Assembly: GCA_023460935.1 (NCBI GenBank)
Contig: JAEWOI010000006.1
Coordinates: forward strand, 36,558 to 100,557
Source of the DNA: Actinomycetes bacterium
GTDB taxonomy: Bacteria > Actinomycetota > Actinomycetes > Propionibacteriales > Propionibacteriaceae
Length of the DNA: 64,000 nt
Direction of reading: 5' to 3'
Position numbers and translations under genes: made by a program. The notes under the pieces are model-generated. The model did not search any database and was not told the DNA's origin. It worked only from the letters and a program-made list of their open reading frames with translations. This document shows positions 35,387 through 43,598 of this stretch, one piece after another (the stretch's first letter is position 1; each line of letters begins with the position of its first letter).

Positions 35387-35788
35387 ATGGGACCCGCTGC
35401 CGGCAGAGCTGGAACTGCGCGCGAGTTGCTGCCGCCGGCGCTGGCTGCGCTGTTGGTGGCCGATGCGGTCGGCGGCCTGATGGATATCGCCGCCGGGCGT
35501 TCCCGTCCGGTCGATGCGTGGAGCTCGCGGGCCACCCTGTGCGCGCCGTGGCCGATGATGCTCGCCCAGGTGCTGCTCACCGGTGTCGCGACCCGATCCT
35601 CCGGCACCGGGCGCCGGGTGGCGGCAGCGTTGCTGGCCCTCGGGTGCGGGGTGTCGGTGGCCTCTGGGTTCTTCGACGGGCAACTGGGGCGGCGCGACCT
35701 GGCTCCGGGTGAGGTGGGCTTCCAGGTGTTGCTGCTGGGCTTGACCGGAATGCTCGGTGGGCTCGCGGCCGTCGCAGCGACCGATTAG
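35387..35788 (+). CDS. Small hydrophobic hypothetical protein
   Basis: 133 aa with about four hydrophobic segments (LLPPALAALLVADAVGGL, around WPMMLAQVLLTGV, VAAALLALGCGVSVASGFF and the C-terminal FQVLLLGLTGMLGGLAAVAA). Probably an integral membrane protein. No family recognised. The next gene, rnhA, follows after 132 bp. Confidence 0.6.
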   Translation: MGPAAGRAGTARELLPPALAALLVADAVGGLMDIAAGRSRPVDAWSSRATLCAPWPMMLAQVLLTGVATRSSGTGRRVAAALLALGCGVSVASGFFDGQLGRRDLAPGEVGFQVLLLGLTGMLGGLAAVAATD

Positions 35789-35920
35789 TCTCCGCGTCCG
35801 GACGGGGTGCCCTAGACCCGCTCTGTGGCTAGGGTGGCAGCCGGCCGGCGGGCGCGCCCCACCGCGCAGGCGGCAGCGGCCGCGCCGACGCACGAGACCA
35901 AAGCGAACGAGGACTTGCCG

Positions 35921-36367
35921 ATGACCGACCCCGCCACGCTCCACATGTGGACCGACGGTGCCTGCAAGGGCAACCCCGGCCCCGGCGGGTGGGGCGTGCT
36001 GATGGTGTACGGCAGCCACACCAAGGAGCTCTTCGGCGGTGAGGTGCTCACCACGAACAACCGGATGGAGCTGCTGGCGGTGATCCGCGGGCTGGAGGCC
36101 CTGACCCGGCCGAGCGAGGTGCACCTGCACGTGGACTCCGCCTACGTGATGAACGGCATGACCCGCTGGATCCACGGCTGGAAGCGCAATGGCTGGCGCA
36201 CGGCGGACAAGAAGCCGGTGAAGAACGCGGAGCTGTGGCAGGAACTGGAGGAGCTGGTCGGCCGGCACAAGGTGCGCTGGGAATGGGTGAAGGGCCACGC
36301 CGGTGACCCGGGAAACGAGCGGGCCGACCAGCTGGCGAACCTGGGGGTGGAGCAGGTGCGCGGCTGA
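35921..36367 (+). CDS. rnhA: Ribonuclease HI
   Basis: 148 aa; cleaves RNA in RNA-DNA hybrids. Catalytic Asp12 (TDGACKGNPGPGG), Glu50 (NNRMEL), Asp72 (VDSAYV), His126 (KGHAGD) and Asp136 (NERADQLAN) are all present. ATG 35921 matches the usual N-terminus; the open frame continues upstream as low-complexity Arg/Ala. A TAGGGT box at 35830-35835 would give an ~80-nt leader. Confidence 0.95.
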   Translation: MTDPATLHMWTDGACKGNPGPGGWGVLMVYGSHTKELFGGEVLTTNNRMELLAVIRGLEALTRPSEVHLHVDSAYVMNGMTRWIHGWKRNGWRTADKKPVKNAELWQELEELVGRHKVRWEWVKGHAGDPGNERADQLANLGVEQVRG

Positions 36368-36393
36368 CCCACCCGATGCCCGCAGCGCCGGCC

Positions 36394-37029
36394 CTAGCCG
36401 GACGTCATGCGGGTGAAGGTCAGGTGGGTCACGCCGCTGGGGGAGGAGACGGCTTCGATCTTGAAGCCCTCCTCCAGCGCCTCGAGGCCATCCCAGATGC
36501 GGACGCCCCGGCCGAGCACGATCGGCACCTGCACCAGGTGCAAGTGGTCGATGAGGCCCGCGAGCAGGAAGTCGCGCACCACGCTCGGGCCGCCGCCGAT
36601 CCGCACGTCCAGGCCTTCGGCCGCCGCGCGGGCGGTCTCCAGTGCCGCGGCCGGGGCGGTGTCGAGGAAGTGGAAGGTGGTGCCGCCGGCCATCGCCAGC
36701 GGCGGCCTCGGACGGTGGGTGAGCACGAAGGTTGGCGTGTGGAAGGGCGGGTTCGGCCCCCACCAGCCCTGCCAGTCGGGGTCGTCCTGCCAGCCGGGCG
36801 GGCCGAACTTGTTGGCGCCCATGATCTCTGCGCCGATGCCGAGGCTGTGCTGCTGGGCGAACGCGTCGTCCACTCCGGCCGCCCCGCTCGAATCCCAGAA
36901 ACGGGTCGCGAACATCCACTGGTGCAGGCGCTCGCCGGCGTGCCCGAACGGTGCCTCCAGCGACTGGGGCTCGCCGGTGGCGAAGCCGTCGAGGGAGATG
37001 GACAGGTTGTGCACCCGGGTGATGGACAT
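36394..37029 (-). CDS. Dihydrofolate reductase / RibD C-terminal domain-like protein
   Basis: 211 aa, second RibD_C-type protein in this stretch: MSITRVHNLSISLDGFATG, EIMGANKFGPPGW, FVLTHRPRPPLAMAGGTTFHFL and LDVRIGGGPSVVRDFLLAGLIDHLHLVQVPIVLGRG. Unlike the first copy it carries a longer insert with several Trp residues (DWQGWWGPNPPFHTP). GAGGAG before ATG 37029 fits a ribosome site. Enzymatic role unknown. Confidence 0.85.
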   Translation of the reverse strand: MSITRVHNLSISLDGFATGEPQSLEAPFGHAGERLHQWMFATRFWDSSGAAGVDDAFAQQHSLGIGAEIMGANKFGPPGWQDDPDWQGWWGPNPPFHTPTFVLTHRPRPPLAMAGGTTFHFLDTAPAAALETARAAAEGLDVRIGGGPSVVRDFLLAGLIDHLHLVQVPIVLGRGVRIWDGLEALEEGFKIEAVSSPSGVTHLTFTRMTSG

Positions 37030-37166
37030 CGCGCTCCTCGGTCTCATCTTCGGCCAGGGCAGCGACTGTACGCCCGCCGTTGGCGTCCTGCGCCAGGGCA
37101 GGACGGCGCCGCAACGAACCAGGGGCGACACACGTGGATAAGGCATCCCGACCAGGAAGGACCGCG

Positions 37167-37613
37167 ATGCGATCACTCGGGCTCCTCACGTTGCTGCTGA
37201 CCGGCTGCGCCGCCGTCCCCGCCGCGCCCGCGGCCCCACCCAGCCCCGAACCGGCCGTCCTGCTCGTGAAGGTCGAGGCCAGGGGCGGGCTTTGCGTCAC
37301 CGGAACGACGTGCGAGTCGAGCATCACGGTGCTCAGCGACGGTGCGTGGACCCGGCTGGTGAACGGGGCCAGGCAGACCGGCACCCTGACCGGCGGGCGG
37401 GTCGCCCAGCTGGCCGACGCGGTCGACCGGACGGAGCTCGCCGACGCCCCGGCGTTCACCGGCACCTGCCCGGTGGCCTACGACGGGCAGGAGCAGCTGC
37501 TCAGCTGGCTGGAGGACGGCAAGCAGATCACAGTCGCGTCCTGCGAGCAGGAGTTCGACCCGGCCGACCCGCTCGTCGCCGCCGCGGCGGAGCTCTCCGC
37601 CGAACTGGCCTGA
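37167..37613 (+). CDS. Putative lipoprotein
   Basis: 148 aa with a short lipoprotein signal (MRSLGLLTLLLTGC, acylated Cys14), a Pro/Ala linker and a domain holding four more cysteines (GLCVTGTTCESS, TGTCPV, VASCEQEF), probably two disulfides outside the membrane. No family recognised. GGAAGGA precedes ATG 37167. It converges with the membrane-protein gene across a stem-loop. Confidence 0.72.
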   Translation: MRSLGLLTLLLTGCAAVPAAPAAPPSPEPAVLLVKVEARGGLCVTGTTCESSITVLSDGAWTRLVNGARQTGTLTGGRVAQLADAVDRTELADAPAFTGTCPVAYDGQEQLLSWLEDGKQITVASCEQEFDPADPLVAAAAELSAELA

Positions 37614-37661
37614 ACCCGTAGGCGCCGCCGCGGGACCCGCAGCCTGCCCCGAACATGGCGA

Positions 37662-37696
37662 ATCCCGAGACGCCGTGCCGAGCGGCGTCCCGGGAT
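37662..37696. terminator. Stem-loop between convergent genes
   Basis: Arms 37662-37675 (ATCCCGAGACGCCG) and 37683-37696 pair at 13 of 14 positions across a 7-nt loop; no U-tract. It probably terminates transcription from both sides. Confidence 0.5.
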
Positions 37697-37746
37697 GGTG
37701 CCAGGCGCGGACGGGATCGCGGCCGCAGCCGCTCCGCGCCGGGATC

Positions 37747-38511
37747 TCAGGCGGCCACGACCTGCCGGGTGCGGCCGGAGGCGATCAGCAGCGCCGTCCC
37801 CGCGACCGCCGCGACGACGGCCAGGCCGTGGAGCGCGGTGAGGCCCCGGCCGAAGAGCACGAACACCAGCGGCGCGAGTCCTACTGCGAGCAGACCGGCC
37901 GCGGTGAGTGCGCGGGCCGGCGTGCCCGCCGTGTGCCGCAGCGCGAGGACCGCTGCGCCCACGCAGGTGGCGAGCGCGAACACCTGGACGACCGGGGCCC
38001 AGAAGATACCGAGCCCCGAGAACGCCCCGGCAACAGCCAGTGCGGCGGCCACCCTGGGTGCCGTCCGTTGCAGGGCCACGCCGGCGAGGATCAGCGCGGC
38101 GAGGGTGAAGGCCTGGATCGTGCCTTCGAGGTAGGGCATGCCGGGCATGGCGAGGTTGCCGGCACCCAGCCAGATGTTGGTTGCCGCCAGCGTCGTGGCG
38201 GTGATCGTCCACCACCAGGTGGCGGCGAAGCGGAGGAGTGCTGTCATGGGTCGTGCCTTTCGTTCGGCCGGCCGACCCCGTGCTGCCAGGCGTTGTGTGT
38301 GTACCCAGAAGAGGTCAGCCGGGATTCCGGCGATGACCCGTCGCGCGATCGAGAACCGCACCGCGAGCGGCGGCAGGTTCCGGGCGCGGGCTTCGGCTTG
38401 CTGTTCCCACAGGTCTGACTCGATTTCGGCGCGGCGACGCTCGGACGCCTCCGCACCCACCAGGCCCGTGTAACAGGCAACCCACGAGCGCGCGATGGTT
38501 GCCCCGATCAC
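37747..38511 (-). CDS. Integral membrane protein, PadR partner
   Basis: 254 aa. A cytosolic N-terminal segment (about 1-85: RSWVACYTGLVGAEASERRR, then EIESDLWEQQAEA and IAGIPADLFWVHTQRL) precedes about five transmembrane helices. GTG 38511 overlaps the padR stop (GTGA), so expression should follow PadR autoregulation. Such pairs are common in actinobacteria; the sensed or transported compound is unknown. Confidence 0.78.
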   Translation of the reverse strand: MIGATIARSWVACYTGLVGAEASERRRAEIESDLWEQQAEARARNLPPLAVRFSIARRVIAGIPADLFWVHTQRLAARGRPAERKARPMTALLRFAATWWWTITATTLAATNIWLGAGNLAMPGMPYLEGTIQAFTLAALILAGVALQRTAPRVAAALAVAGAFSGLGIFWAPVVQVFALATCVGAAVLALRHTAGTPARALTAAGLLAVGLAPLVFVLFGRGLTALHGLAVVAAVAGTALLIASGRTRQVVAA

Positions 38512-38867
38512 GGCAGCTCCCAGGCGGCACGCCCAAGTGGCGCGTTCGGCGCCACGGTCTTGCGGTGCTCGGCAAGGGCTGCCACCGCTGCCCCGGTCGG
38601 CTGGTAGAGCCGGCGGCGCGGGCGTCCCTCGGCTGCGGCGTCCGCGGCATCCTCCCAGTCGCTGGTGAGCAGGCCGGCGGCCTCCATCCGGCCGAGCGCC
38701 TTGTAGAGGGTGCCGTGGGCGGTGAGTGCGCCGGCCTCCTCCCCGTCGGCGATCGCTCGCGCGATCCCGAAGCCGTGGAAGCCCGGCTCGCCTGCCCGGC
38801 GCAGCCGCAATGCCGCCTCGAGGATCGACACCTCGAGGGGGAGCAGGGTGCCCGGCCGCCTTCGCAT
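38508..38867 (-). CDS. PadR-family transcriptional regulator
   Basis: 119 aa; winged-helix pattern with LPLEVSILEAAL, GFGIARAIAD, the recognition region LTAHGTLYKALGRMEAAGLL and the wing GRPRRRLYQPTGAA, followed by a short C-terminal helix. The start is ATG 38867 rather than the upstream ATG, because a TATAGT -10 box lies six bases before it. The promoter is covered by a 22-bp near-perfect palindrome, so it probably represses itself and the membrane-protein gene. Confidence 0.88.
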   Translation of the reverse strand: MRRRPGTLLPLEVSILEAALRLRRAGEPGFHGFGIARAIADGEEAGALTAHGTLYKALGRMEAAGLLTSDWEDAADAAAEGRPRRRLYQPTGAAVAALAEHRKTVAPNAPLGRAAWELP

Positions 38868-38873
38868 GACCCA

Positions 38874-38897
38874 ACTATAGGCAGATATCTTCCTATA
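38874..38897 (-). promoter_or_regulatory. PadR promoter with overlapping palindromic operator
   Basis: The -10 box (TATAGT on the minus strand, 38874-38879) overlaps a palindrome at 38876-38897: TATAGG-C-AGATATCT-T-CCTATA, symmetric except for one base pair. The AT-rich element stands out in 70% GC surroundings. Confidence 0.7.
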
Positions 38898-38949
38898 AAT
38901 CAACAGCCCCTGCCCCTGCCTTTCTCTCGCCTCCAGCAGCGGGCGGGGT

Positions 38950-38955
38950 TAGCGT
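38950..38955 (+). promoter_or_regulatory. Putative -10 box for the DUF5655 gene
   Basis: TAGCGT, six bases before GTG 38962. Confidence 0.42.
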
Positions 38956-38961
38956 GCGGAT

Positions 38962-39336
38962 GTGGCCGCGGGCGATGCTGACCTGACGCCGGAGCTGTTC
39001 TTCGCCGGCTCACCGCTGGGGCTGCGCCTGTTCCGCGAGGTCGAGGAGGCGGTCGCGGCGCTGGGCGAGGCGTCGATCAGGGTGACCCGCAGCCAGATCG
39101 CTTTCCGCAGGCGCCGTGGGTTCGCCTACGTCTGGCGGCCGGGGCAGTACGTGCGCAGCGAGGTGCCAGCGGTGTTGTCGATCGCCCTGCGCCGGGCGGT
39201 CCGCTCACCCCGGATCAAGGAGGTGGCGCACCCCTCAGCGAAGGTGTGGATGCACCACATCGAACTGGTCGACCCGGGGGAGATCAACGACGAACTCCGC
39301 GCCTGGCTGGCGGAGGCGTATGCCGCCGCCGAGTGA
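38962..39336 (+). CDS. DUF5655 domain protein
   Basis: 124 aa. The core VTRSQIAFRRRRGFAYVWRPGQY followed by EVPAVLSIALRR and KVWMHHIELVDPGEINDELRAWLAEAY matches DUF5655, a small alpha/beta domain of unknown function. GTG 38962 appears leaderless. It converges with the YCII-like gene with no visible terminator in the 37-bp gap. Confidence 0.82.
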   Translation: MAAGDADLTPELFFAGSPLGLRLFREVEEAVAALGEASIRVTRSQIAFRRRRGFAYVWRPGQYVRSEVPAVLSIALRRAVRSPRIKEVAHPSAKVWMHHIELVDPGEINDELRAWLAEAYAAAE

Positions 39337-39373
39337 GCGGCCAGGCTCTGCGATTGCCGCAGCGCCGCCGAGT

Positions 39374-39706
39374 TCAGCTGGGTGGCTCAGGGCACTCGAA
39401 AACCTCGATGGAGTTGCCCTCGATGAGGTCGAGGTGCGGGTGGTCGGCGAACAGCTGGACGGCCGCTTCGTGGCTCGGGGCTTCAACGATCGCGTAGCCG
39501 GTTCTGCTGTCCTCGAACGGCTGGGCGCCCGCGGAGGTTAGCCGGATCTTGCGGTACAGCGGGGCGCCGGGGTCGGCCAGCGCTGCGCCCACCCGCCCCG
39601 CCCATGCGGCCCAGCGTTCAAGGAACGCCTGGCTCTCCTGTGGCGACAGCTCCCGGCGCTGCTCGGGGGTGGCCGCTCCGTTGAAGATCGCGAGATACCT
39701 GCCCAT
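39374..39706 (-). CDS. YCII-related domain protein
   Basis: 110 aa. The start MGRYLAIFNGAATPE, the central AWAGRVGAALADPGAPL and the C-terminal GYAIVEAPSHEAAVQLFADHPHL are the dimeric alpha/beta-barrel YCII pattern. No catalytic role is known. A TAGCAT box lies seven bases before ATG 39706; in-frame ATG 39730 is upstream of it and rejected. Confidence 0.8.
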   Translation of the reverse strand: MGRYLAIFNGAATPEQRRELSPQESQAFLERWAAWAGRVGAALADPGAPLYRKIRLTSAGAQPFEDSRTGYAIVEAPSHEAAVQLFADHPHLDLIEGNSIEVFECPEPPS

Positions 39707-39713
39707 GCCGCAG

Positions 39714-39719
39714 ATGCTA
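39714..39719 (-). promoter_or_regulatory. Putative -10 box for the YCII-like gene
   Basis: TAGCAT on the minus strand, seven bases before ATG 39706; it overlaps the end of the GNAT gene. Confidence 0.42.
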
Positions 39720-40229
39720 GGCCGGTTCAACCCCTCGCAGGATCTTCGACATCGCGAATTCGTCGACGAACCCGCCGTCGACCCGCAGGGACGCGACCCG
39801 CCGGCCTTCGAGGCGGTAGCCGCACTTCTCGTATAGCCGGATGGCCGCAGGGTTGTGCACCATCACGGTGAGCTCCAGTCGCGCCACGCCCACGCCGGCC
39901 GCCCAGTCGTCGACGGCCGCGAGCAGCCGCTTGCCCCAGCCGCCTCCGCGGGCCGCTTCGAGCAGGCCGATCACCACAGCTGCGCTGTGCCGGTTCCTGC
40001 GGAAGCGGCCCCGCTCGGCGTGCACGAAGCCCTGCGGTCGGGCGCCGTCGAAGAGCGCCAGGTAGCAGTCGGTCGCCGGGTCGAGCGCGGTGATCCACTC
40101 GGCCAGCCGGGCCGGGTCAGGGTCGCGTTCGTCGGGCTCCAGCATCATGAACGCGGTTTGCCGGTCCAGCTGCACCAGCATGGCGGTCAGGGCCGCGGCC
40201 TCGTTCGGCTCCGGCCGCCGGATGGCCAT
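39717..40229 (-). CDS. GNAT-family N-acetyltransferase
   Basis: 170 aa. The acetyl-CoA-binding segment AAVVIGLLEAARGGGWGKRLL (Q/R-x-x-G-x-G/A variant GGGWGK) and the C-terminal NPAAIRLYEKCGYRLEGRR are clear. The substrate is unknown. GAAGGGCGG before ATG 40229 supports this start over ATG 40256. Confidence 0.86.
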   Translation of the reverse strand: MAIRRPEPNEAAALTAMLVQLDRQTAFMMLEPDERDPDPARLAEWITALDPATDCYLALFDGARPQGFVHAERGRFRRNRHSAAVVIGLLEAARGGGWGKRLLAAVDDWAAGVGVARLELTVMVHNPAAIRLYEKCGYRLEGRRVASLRVDGGFVDEFAMSKILRGVEPA

Positions 40230-40329
40230 CCGCCCTTCGCTCACCGTCCAAATCATCCAGCCGCCGCAGCTGTCACGTGGCGTTCACAGCTCGGTGCTGC
40301 GCTGGCGCTCCAGTACGTGACTGTGCGGC

Positions 40330-40335
40330 TAGGGT
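40330..40335 (+). promoter_or_regulatory. Putative -10 box for the cation diffusion facilitator gene
   Basis: TAGGGT, six bases before GTG 40342. Confidence 0.48.
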
Positions 40336-40341
40336 TCAGCG

Positions 40342-40986
40342 GTGGCCCGCTCGACTTCTGGCGCGCCCGGCACGGATCAGCCCGATCCGGCCCGGCTGCG
40401 GCGAACCGTGCTGGTGGTCGCGGGGTTGAACCTCGGCTACTTCTTCGTCGAGTTCGCGGTGGCGCTGGTGGCCCGGTCTGTGGCGCTGCTCGCCGACAGT
40501 GTGGACTTCCTGGAGGACACGGCGATCAACGTGCTGATCTTCGTTGCGCTGGGGTGGCCCCTGTTCCGCCGGGCCACGGTGGGCAAGGTGATGGCACTGG
40601 TGATTCTCGGGCCCGCGGTGCTGGCCGGCTGGGAGGCCGTTCAGCGCTTCTCGGCGCCCGAGCCTCCGCTGGTCGGGCCGGTGGTCCTCGCCTCCCTCGG
40701 CGCGATCGCGGTTAACGGCACGAGCGCCTGGCTGCTCAGCAGCGTCCGGCATCACGGTGGATCGCTGAGCCGGGCGGCGTTCCTTTCCGCGCGCAACGAC
40801 GTCCTGGTGGACCTTGCGATCATCGCGATGGGCCTGGCCACGCTCTGGACGGGTTCCGGCTGGCCCGATCTGGCGTTGGGCAGCTTCATCATCGCGTTGG
40901 CCGTCCGCGCGGCAGCGGAGGTCTGGCGGGTAAGCGAAGAAGAACGCTTGGCCGCGAAGGCACTCGCTGGGGAAGAGCTCGACTGA
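40342..40986 (+). CDS. Cation diffusion facilitator-like transporter, short form
   Basis: 214 aa with six membrane segments. The metal-site regions of helices 2 and 5 are recognisable as ALLADSVDFLEDTAIN and FLSARNDVLVDLAII, the second with Asn-Asp in place of the usual His-x3-Asp. The C-terminal cytoplasmic domain of full-length CDF proteins is absent. It probably moves a divalent metal, but the altered site leaves substrate and activity open. Confidence 0.78.
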   Translation: MARSTSGAPGTDQPDPARLRRTVLVVAGLNLGYFFVEFAVALVARSVALLADSVDFLEDTAINVLIFVALGWPLFRRATVGKVMALVILGPAVLAGWEAVQRFSAPEPPLVGPVVLASLGAIAVNGTSAWLLSSVRHHGGSLSRAAFLSARNDVLVDLAIIAMGLATLWTGSGWPDLALGSFIIALAVRAAAEVWRVSEEERLAAKALAGEELD

Positions 40987-41091
40987 CCACGGCAGTCAGG
41001 ATGCGGGAGAAGAGCTCCCGAGGGCAAGCCTCCCCATTGCCGTGAGCGGCTGCCGAGGCACACAGTGGAACGGTTCGGCGTTAGGAGTGCC

Positions 41092-41289
41092 ATGCCTGGT
41101 GGTTACCTCCCGGGTCTCAACCGGACCTGGTATCGAGTCGGCGCGATCGTGATGATCGTGCTCGGGTTGCTCCTGTCGGTGCTGACCTTCGCCGGGGTGC
41201 TCGGCGGCGGCACCGTGATGGGGATCCTGTGGATCGTGGTGGCCCTGGCAGGAGCCGTCGGTCTCGCCGACGCGCTGGGAAACGGATGA
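41092..41289 (+). CDS. Small membrane protein
   Basis: 65 aa with two hydrophobic helices (RVGAIVMIVLGLLLSVLTF and MGILWIVVALAGAVGLA). AGGAG five bases before ATG 41092 fixes the start. The stop overlaps the next start (ATGA), so it forms an operon with the following membrane protein. No family recognised. Confidence 0.7.
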   Translation: MPGGYLPGLNRTWYRVGAIVMIVLGLLLSVLTFAGVLGGGTVMGILWIVVALAGAVGLADALGNG

Positions 41290-41732
41290 CCGGCCCCGCC
41301 GCCGGCGGCGACCTTCCCGCGGTCGCGACGCTGCAGGAAAGGCGCGGGTCGTGGACTCGAAGCCCGATGCGCCGGCTGGCGTGGTTCTCGCTGGTCCCCG
41401 GGCTGGCCTGGTTCCTGCTGCCAGCGGTGTTCAGCGGCCACCTGGGTCCGGCGGATGGGCCGGTTTGGGTGCTCCCCGCTATCGTGTTGGTCGGCTTGGG
41501 CTTCGTCGTGTTGTGGCGCGGCCGCGATCTCAGCGAGCTTCCCGTCCGCCTTCTTCCTCTGTGGGTGGCATCCGGGCTGACCGTGTCGGTCTATGGGCAG
41601 CCAAGGGACCTGCTCGGCCTTGCCGCGGCGTTCGCATTCGCCACCCCGCTCGCCTTGTTCTGGATGGGCCTGCCGCTGCTGGCCGAGTCGACCGTCCGCC
41701 AGGTCCTTGATCACCGCACCCCGCGCCCGTAA
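41286..41732 (+). CDS. Membrane protein of unknown function
   Basis: 148 aa with about four hydrophobic segments (FSLVPGLAWFLLPAVF, VWVLPAIVLVGLGFVVLW, a weaker one near PLWVASGLTVSV, and LGLAAAFAFATPLALFWMGL). Translationally coupled to the 65-aa membrane protein. No recognised domain. It is the last core-like gene before the accessory island. Confidence 0.65.
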   Translation: MTGPAAGGDLPAVATLQERRGSWTRSPMRRLAWFSLVPGLAWFLLPAVFSGHLGPADGPVWVLPAIVLVGLGFVVLWRGRDLSELPVRLLPLWVASGLTVSVYGQPRDLLGLAAAFAFATPLALFWMGLPLLAESTVRQVLDHRTPRP

Positions 41733-41832
41733 GTTCAGTTGTCCTCCTCGTAGGGAAAGGACGCGGGAGGCCCCGATGGCCGCGCGAAGCGGTGCTGCGT
41801 GGCTCCACACCCGCAGGCCGCCGTCCCGTCGG

Positions 41833-42215
41833 CTACCGCTGGCCCTGACCGCTGCGGTGGCCGCCGGGCTTTCGCGGCGGGTGAGCGCCGGCGGCCTGGA
41901 AGAGGGCTATCCAGGCGTCGGTGCTCAAGGCGCCTGGCAGCGAGTCGGGGCTGAGCCCGTGCCGGTGGAGCCAGGCGGTGGCTTCGCGGGTGCCGCAAAC
42001 GGCCGTGTTCCGGGCGAGGATCTGGGCCAGGCCCTGTCCGCGTCCGGTGTAGACGCGGTGCACGAACTCCTGGAAGGCGCGGCGGTGCTCGAGCGGCAGG
42101 TCACCGGCCCGCCGGCGCATGGTGAGCAGGCCGCCGTCCACGCCCGGCCTTGGGGAGAACGCGCCGGCCGGCACTCGCGCCGACAGGCCGAAGCTGACCC
42201 ACGGGCTCCACTGGG
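41833..42215 (-). pseudogene. Erm-like 23S rRNA adenine methyltransferase, C-terminal fragment cut by the IS element
   Basis: The reading frame runs from the left IS end (42215) to a stop at 41833, ~126 codons. It begins WSPWVSFGLSARVPAGAF and continues with SPRPGVDGGLLTMRRR, FVHRVYTGRGQGLAQIL and a helical C-terminus, matching the C-terminal third of Erm/KsgA-type dimethyltransferases, as in actinobacterial Erm proteins. The S-adenosylmethionine-binding N-terminal domain is missing, so it cannot methylate rRNA. Erm rather than KsgA is inferred from recalled similarity of the GLL-x-x-RRR and TGRGQGL blocks. Confidence 0.7.
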
Positions 42216-42243
42216 TGAATCGCCCCGGGTCTGATGGAGGCTC
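42216..42243 (+). repeat. Left terminal inverted repeat of the IS3 element
   Basis: 28 positions, 25 identical to the reverse complement of the right end (15 consecutive identities at the tip, nine at the inner end). Confidence 0.85.
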
Positions 42244-42262
42244 TCAATCCTGGGAAGGGATG

Positions 42263-42592
42263 ATGAGAGTCATGGCATCACCGAGGAAGTACAGCGTGGA
42301 ACTCCAGCAGCGGGCGACGCGGATGGCGTTGGACGCGCGGAGGGATTCGGAGTCGTCGCGGGGGGCGATCAGGCGGATCGCGGATCAGTTGGGGGTGCAT
42401 CCGGAGGCGTTGCGGAACTGGGTGCGTCAGGCCGAGATCGACGACGGGGTACGACCCGGGGTGACGAGTGAGGACACGGCCCGGATCGCGGAGTTGGAGC
42501 GCGAGGTTCGTGAGTTGCGGCGGGCGAACGAGATCTTGAAGACCTCTGCAGCGTTTTTCGCGGCCGCGGAGCTCGACCGCAGGATCAAGTAG
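42263..42592 (+). CDS. IS3-family transposase OrfA
   Basis: 109 aa from ATG 42263; adjacent ATGs at 42260 and 42272 are alternatives, with AAGGG nearby. The helix-turn-helix AIRRIADQLGVHPEALRNWVRQ (about 34-55) binds the IS ends, and a C-terminal leucine-zipper-like helix (IAELEREVRELRRANEIL) follows. The end KTSAAFF is encoded by a T-rich stretch (GCG TTT TTC at 42551-42559), a likely site for -1 frameshifting into OrfB to give the OrfAB transposase. Confidence 0.88.
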   Translation: MRVMASPRKYSVELQQRATRMALDARRDSESSRGAIRRIADQLGVHPEALRNWVRQAEIDDGVRPGVTSEDTARIAELEREVRELRRANEILKTSAAFFAAAELDRRIK

Positions 42593-42612
42593 GCCGACAG
42601 GTTCGGGTCGCG

Positions 42613-43596
42613 GTGGTGGTCGACTACATCGACGCCCACCGTGACCGGGTCGTGGAGGTCCGCCCGCTCGGGGTCGAGCCGATCTGTGAGGTCCTGACCG
42701 GGTCAGGAGTCCGGATCGCCCCGAGCACCTACTACGCCGCCAGGAGCCGGCAGCCGTCCGCGCGCGCGGTGCGGGACGCCGAGTTGGTGGAGGACATCAA
42801 GACCGCCCACAAGGCCAACCCGGGTGTCTATGGGGCGAGGAAGATCCACGCCGCGCTGAACCGAAAGCGACAGGATCGGGTGGCCCGGTGCACCGTCGAG
42901 CGGCTCATGCGGGCCGCCGGGCTGCGCGGGATCGCCAGGGAGAAGACCCGCAAGACCACCATCTCCGACGGCGCCGAGACCCCTAGGCCCTTGGACCGGG
43001 TGCAGCGACAGTTCGTTGCCACCTGCCCCAACCAGTTGTGGGTCGCCGATCTCACCTACGTCCGTACCCATGCCGGCTGGACCTACGTCGCGTTCGTCCT
43101 GGACGTGTTCTCCCGGATGGTCGTGGGCTGGCAGGTATCCACCAGCCTGCGCACCGACCTGGCCCTGGATGCCCTCGACATGGGCCTGTGGGCCCGCGGC
43201 CGGGCCGGCCAGGACCTCACCGGCCTCATCCACCACAGCGATCGAGGGGTGCAATATCGAGCAATTCGCTACACCGAGCGGCTCGCCGAAGCCGAGGCCG
43301 TCGCCTCGGTCGGCTCCAAGGGTGACAGCTACGACAACGCCATGGCCGAAGCGCTGAACTCGCTGTTCAAAGCCGAGTGCATCCGCAACCCGGCGATGCG
43401 ACCGATCGGCGGCTGGAAGAACGTCGCTGACGTCGAGATCGCCGTCGCCGAGTACGTCGACTGGTTCAACCACCGCCGTCTCCACGGCGAACTCGGGCTG
43501 GTCCCACCCGCTGAGTACGAGGCCACGTACTGGGCATCCCAACTCGGACAGCACTACCGTAAGAACCCCGTCCTCACCGAGGCCGGAACCAACTAA
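42613..43596 (+). CDS. IS3-family transposase OrfB (DDE integrase)
   Basis: 327 aa from GTG 42613, though in practice it is probably made as an OrfAB fusion, because its frame is open back across the end of orfA. The catalytic triad is Asp146 (LWVADLTYV), Asp210 (HHSDRGVQY) and Glu246 (DNAMAEALNS), with the family spacing of 35 residues between the last two. The HTH_21 segment NPGVYGARKIHAAL lies near 70-82. No disruption is seen. Confidence 0.92.
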   Translation: MVVDYIDAHRDRVVEVRPLGVEPICEVLTGSGVRIAPSTYYAARSRQPSARAVRDAELVEDIKTAHKANPGVYGARKIHAALNRKRQDRVARCTVERLMRAAGLRGIAREKTRKTTISDGAETPRPLDRVQRQFVATCPNQLWVADLTYVRTHAGWTYVAFVLDVFSRMVVGWQVSTSLRTDLALDALDMGLWARGRAGQDLTGLIHHSDRGVQYRAIRYTERLAEAEAVASVGSKGDSYDNAMAEALNSLFKAECIRNPAMRPIGGWKNVADVEIAVAEYVDWFNHRRLHGELGLVPPAEYEATYWASQLGQHYRKNPVLTEAGTN

Positions 43597-43598
43597 CC

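Noticed and set aside
41833..42215. Functional macrolide-resistance methyltransferase
   Set aside because: Only the C-terminal third remains; the methyl-donor binding domain is missing.
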